64,000 nt of DNA, from assembly GCA_026874595.1 (NCBI GenBank), contig CM049318.1, positions 2,915,741-2,979,740 on the forward strand. The letters are read 5' to 3'. Below the pieces are notes generated by a model that saw only the letters and a program-made list of their open reading frames with translations, searched no databases and was not told where the DNA came from. The DNA comes from Sipunculus nudus. Its lineage: Eukaryota > Annelida > Sipuncula > Golfingiida > Sipunculidae. The position numbers were made by a program, and so were the translations under genes. Below are positions 60,680-64,000 of this stretch, piece after piece (the first letter of the stretch is position 1; every line of letters begins with the position of its first letter).

Positions 60680-61380
60680 CTACTTGGATTCAGATGCTGC
60701 TTCGTACTGTGCAACCAGGTAGCTGACCTGAGGACCAGGTGCTGAAGGATCTTCGGTCACACCAACTGCTCCCCCGTCACTCTTGATGACAGCATTGGCC
60801 TGCTCATGTACCTGGTCAATAGCCATTCCAGAAAACTCCCGACTTGTGAACAACAAACTTTCCACTCTCAAATTCCTGGGCCAGCTGGGGATGTTTCTCT
60901 TTGAGGGTCACCATGTCTCTGAGAGGGACTGCATGCTGTATCTGATGGGCCTGGCGTGTTTTACTGATGCTTGCCCCTGTCCAGCAACTCCACTGCAGAA
61001 GCGTTCCAATTGACTTCAGTGAAGCCAACTCAATGTGTAGGCCTCCAAACAGCATGATGAACTTATCCTCACCATACTGCTTAGGCCAGTGCCACTGGAT
61101 TTGCTTTGCTAATGCATAAATGTGCTGGTCAGCAGTCATGGCAGGTATCTAGCCTGGATTCAGGAAAGATACATTCTCCTTGACTTTGTCCATGGCATGT
61201 CTGATCATAGCAACCGAGTGGGCTAGTTCTCGAAAGAGAGGTAACATTGATGTTATGTTAACCTCAGCTTCTCTTCTCGGGGGCATGGTGGGCTGATCAG
61301 GTCACATTCACTTTCCCATCTGTTTCTTTAGTCAAACTGACTTTCTCCAGCCACTCATACTCCAGTGCAAGTTGTGGTTT
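60680..61380 (-). pseudogene. C-terminal half of the same protein family, inverted
   Basis: Read on the minus strand from 61380: 'LEYEWLEKVSLTKETDGKV', 'FRELAHSVAMIRHAMDKVK', 'TADQHIYALAKQIQWHWP', 'GEDKFIMLFGGLHIELASL', 'SKTRQAHQIQHAVPLRDMV', 'QEFESGKFVVHKS', then in another frame 'FSGMAIDQVHEQANAVIKS' and 'GGAVGVTEDPSA'. This is the C-terminal order of the family whose N-terminal half lies on the plus strand at 59620-60640. Between 'RQAHQ' and 'PLRDMV' a large internal block usual in the family is missing. Stops (for example TAG near 61150) and a frameshift confirm it is dead. Confidence 0.6.
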
Positions 61381-61385
61381 CCCTC

Positions 61386-62716
61386 TTACTGAACAAAACC
61401 ATCTGACACAAAGGGCTGAAAGCTCTCAATGACAGGGGTTTGCTTTACACCTTTAGTATCCAGGTCACTGGACGTTGTTACGGGATTCACGCTCTGCGTA
61501 ACAGTTAACGCATTAGGCTTTCTCTGGTTTTGTCTTTTCTTTATACGACATTCAAATTCCCTGTGCCCCATGATTCCACAGAATGTACATCTATCAGGTT
61601 CAGTCCTAGGTGGCCCCTCTCTTTTTTTGAGCAGGAGAGTCAGACTGACTTTTAAACTGGAACCTACCATTATTGGACCGAGGTTTTTTTTTCACCGAAG
61701 AACCTCGCTAGGCGGGACTACCCCTTCTCCGACCAAATTTTGGGCTTCTACTGCCCTCTCTTTTCTCACCATACCTTTTGCTATAACTGGTGTAACTGGG
61801 GCGTGTGATAAGGCAAAGCCGTCCGCCAGAACACAAGCCTCATTTACATTTTCTATCCCGTGTTCATCCAAAAACATTTTTAATATCGTTACGGACATGT
61901 CTTTTAAATTCTTCTATCAAAATTAACTGTTTCATTTTTTCAAAATCATGAACAATTTTCATGGACTGACACAACCTGTTAAACGAACTTTCATTATCTC
62001 TGGCATATTCTACATGTGTATGATTGTCTTTCTTTGTAGTGTTCCTAAACTTTAAGCGATAAGCTTCAGGCACCAATTCATAAGCTCTCAGAATGGCCTC
62101 CTTCAAAACAAAGTAATCTCTATATTGTTCGTCTGTGAACACAGTCTAAACGTTCTGTGCCCGACCAACCAGAACGCTTTGTAACAACAGGGTCTACTGG
62201 TCTTTAGGCCAAGCAATAAAAGTGGCCACCCGTTCAAAATAACTGAAATAACGCTCCACTTTGAAAGGAGGAACCTTCGCAGAATTTCTTAATAGGAATT
62301 CAGAATGGTCATCTGTTTTTTTTTAGGTTGACGGTTTTGTAATTCTACCTCTTTCAATTTAATTTGTACTTCTCTTTCATTTTCACATCTACGAGTTTCA
62401 ACTTGAGCTTCATATTTTAATTTCCATTCATACTTTCTTAACTCTATATTCGTAGGGTCAAGTGCTGTTGCACCGAGAGGTTCACTAGGTTTTTTCTCTA
62501 ATTCATATTCATCTCTAGTATCTCTAGTATCTTCTACCTTACCATACAAAGTTTCTTAAAGTACACGTCTTAATTCTTCAACAGTGTAAACATTCATAAT
62601 ATCAATATTAAAGTAAATAGCAATAATTTCAAGTTCATCTTTCTTTAACTTGTACAATAAAATCCTATTCTCTCTTAGTTGTGTTATAATTTCGTCTGTT
62701 TAATATCTGTACCCAT
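61386..62716 (-). pseudogene. gag: Gag of Gypsy element 2, broken
   Basis: On the minus strand from a likely ATG at 62716: 'LYKLKKDELEIIAIYFNI', then a charged helical stretch with 'RKYEWKLKYEAQ' (62549-62289). The capsid core follows: 'FKVERYFSYFERVATFIAWP', 'TLLLQSVLVGRAQNV', 'KEAILRAYELVPEAYRLKF', 'FEKMKQLILIEEFKRHV' (62142-61864) and 'NVNEACVLADGFALSHAPV' (61898-61692). The zinc knuckle 'CTFCGIMGHREFEC' (CX2CX4HX4C) is near 61600. Several frameshifts and stops. This gag type is common in bivalve Gypsy elements. No pol follows; the sequence is cut at about 61380 by the inverted protein fragment. Confidence 0.8.
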
Positions 62717-62834
62717 TTTTGCCAAAAAGTTAAAAAAAAAAAACTTTGTGTCTAAGAAATATATGAAACTACTGGTAAAAGTTAGAACAAGAGAACACTG
62801 TATATTTATACGTCGAAACGTAGCCGATATATTA

Positions 62835-62854
62835 GGGTTTCGTCGCGGTCGCCA
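62835..62854 (-). promoter_or_regulatory. Primer-binding site of Gypsy 2 (arginine-tRNA type)
   Basis: On the minus strand 'TGGCGACCGCGACGAAACCC' follows three bases after an LTR end reading '..CCGTAACA'. Its first eight bases match arginine-tRNA-primed elements. The distance to the gag ATG (about 120 bases) equals that in Gypsy 1. Confidence 0.65.
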
Positions 62855-62857
62855 TTA

Positions 62858-63660
62858 TGTTACGGATTTCTTTCACACGGCAAATCTGACAGGTCGAACC
62901 ATAACACAAAACCCCAGACACATATTCCCAGATTAACAAATTTAGAGTTTAAGTGCAAAAATGGGTGCTATATTAATATATATATATATACAATATTTAC
63001 AATAAAAAATAATCAAAGAATTAATACATAACGAATATTAAACAAAGTCTCTTTAAACGGCCGCAACTAAATAAATACGTAACTGAAGTCCCAAAAGTTC
63101 AACGGAAGATGCTCTGGTCCATAGTAACACAACACAGAAGAAAGTCCTTCCTCTTCACAAATAAAAGTCCTAGGTTTCTTGTGGGGGAGAAAATAAAGAA
63201 GCTCCGTTTCCCCGAGGTTGACAAGTTAATATGAAAAGTTCATAATCGAGTCCACGCTGAAAAGCGGTGACGAGTCCTTTTATAGGATTCGTGAAAAGCG
63301 GTAAAATGCGTCAAAGCAGTTTTATTTCAATAAGGCAGCGACTGTATTCAATAGATAGAATTGTTCTGAAGTCGGAGCTCATAATAGAGTCTACAATAGT
63401 CCACAAATATAGAGCGGGTCCCGTTGCAGGGACAGAAACAAGTTGATTGTCAATAGGGCAAGTTTTGTGCCAGTGACAAAAATAGCCGTTGATTATCTGG
63501 CGGACGACGTTCTAAACAGTAGGGGGCGATCCAGAAGAACAGTACGGGTGCGGCTGTAGAGGTCCACAACACCACGACGCCAATGCAGAAGAGGACATTC
63601 GTGCGATTCAAAGGGGTCCACAAATATATCAAAATGTCAGCCAAAGTGTTTTTAATACAT
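62858..63660 (-). repeat. 5' LTR of Gypsy 2 (outer end not determined)
   Basis: The inner end is fixed by the primer-binding site. A TATA box reading 'CCTATAAAAGGA' on the minus strand (plus 63278-63284) is a plausible LTR promoter. No second LTR exists in the window, so the outer end is unknown and may lie beyond 63660. Confidence 0.5.
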
Positions 63661-64000
63661 TACCTCTTACATTGTCTGCGTGTTTTGCTCTTCACCTGTC
63701 GTTAAATGGTTTGACTCAAGCAAACATATCTCCCAACTTGATATGTAGTTTAAACAGTCTTTTAACGCACTAAGTTGTTAATGGTTAAAGTTGTTGGTGT
63801 TATACCGAGACTGAGAGTAAATTTCTCTTGAACTATGTGCTCTTAATTCGCTTAACAAAGTCTGATGAATCGACAAAATCGACTTGAAATGTTTACCGTC
63901 AGAGAGCAATGTTTTCAGGGTGATATGTATCGGTCAGGGCATGTAACTCCGCGTAAAGTCAGGACTTGGAGTGAATGAGGTGTTAGGTTCTGGTGCTCAC
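63661..64000. other. Right edge, unassigned
   Basis: No ORF or repeat recognised; it may be the outer part of the Gypsy 2 LTR or flanking DNA. Confidence 0.3.

Noticed and set aside
60525-61013. Plus-strand ORFs 60525-60722 and 60783-61013
   Set aside because: They are antisense to the minus-strand C-terminal half of the split family, whose motifs are on the other strand.
61429-61926. 165-codon plus-strand ORF
   Set aside because: It is antisense to the Gypsy 2 gag zinc-knuckle region on the minus strand.

Overview
The window looks like AT-rich nuclear DNA of a marine invertebrate, most likely a bivalve mollusc. It has a spliced gene family with GT-AG introns, many decayed retrotransposons, long (TA)n microsatellites, a 57-bp satellite, and Pearl/Helentron-like elements (core tandem repeats of about 145-157 bp, tetranucleotide tracts, terminal hairpins). 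That element structure was first described in bivalves. The species cannot be named from sequence alone. There are no rRNA, tRNA or CRISPR loci and no prokaryotic-style operons.

The only convincing host genes are on the minus strand: two apparently intact two-exon genes for FkbM-family SAM-dependent methyltransferases (8804-10456, 285 aa; 37100-38843, 288 aa). Each has an N-terminal signal anchor encoded by exon 1 and a methyltransferase domain encoded by exon 2, joined by a phase-1 intron. Two further relatives are an orphan exon-1-like segment (4735-5126) and a broken exon 2 (31440-32057). The two intact genes lie in matching blocks with the same order: 57-bp satellite array, 3' flank, exon 2, intron, exon 1, 5' flank. 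Block 1 is about 5.4-12.96 kb. Block 2 is about 33.8-42.06 kb, perhaps resuming at 45.04-45.25 kb. Indels that distinguish the blocks act as empty sites and date insertions: a 1.43-kb Pearl/Helentron-like element and a foldback element in block 2, and a Tigger-like MITE and a roughly 0.6-kb segment in block 1.

The rest is mostly transposon debris. From left to right: 128-bp tandem repeats (1-450); unassigned AT-rich DNA (to 4.7 kb); duplication block 1 (5.4-12.96 kb, ending in a SINE-like element); a decayed Ty3/Gypsy element on the plus strand (13.1-17.74 kb) fused to a LINE reverse-transcriptase fragment; LINE remnants (to 19.46 kb); a Pearl-like element with 157-bp repeats (19.76-21.77 kb); tandem repeats of about 280-300 bp split by a nearly full-length L1/Tx1-like LINE (23.09-28.27 kb); a 584-bp inverted-repeat MITE (28.5-29.1 kb); the FkbM pseudogene (31.4-32.06 kb); duplication block 2; a second L1/Tx1-like LINE (45.3-50 kb) and a third (51.3-53.3 kb); unassigned DNA; a transposon-like protein family split into two convergent halves (59.6-61.4 kb); and the gag, primer-binding site and LTR of a second Ty3/Gypsy element on the minus strand (61.4 kb to near the right edge).

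The most biologically interesting feature is the FkbM cassette family. Its predicted products are type II, probably Golgi-lumenal methyltransferases. Molluscs make O-methylated glycans, so these enzymes are plausible but unproven candidates for that chemistry.
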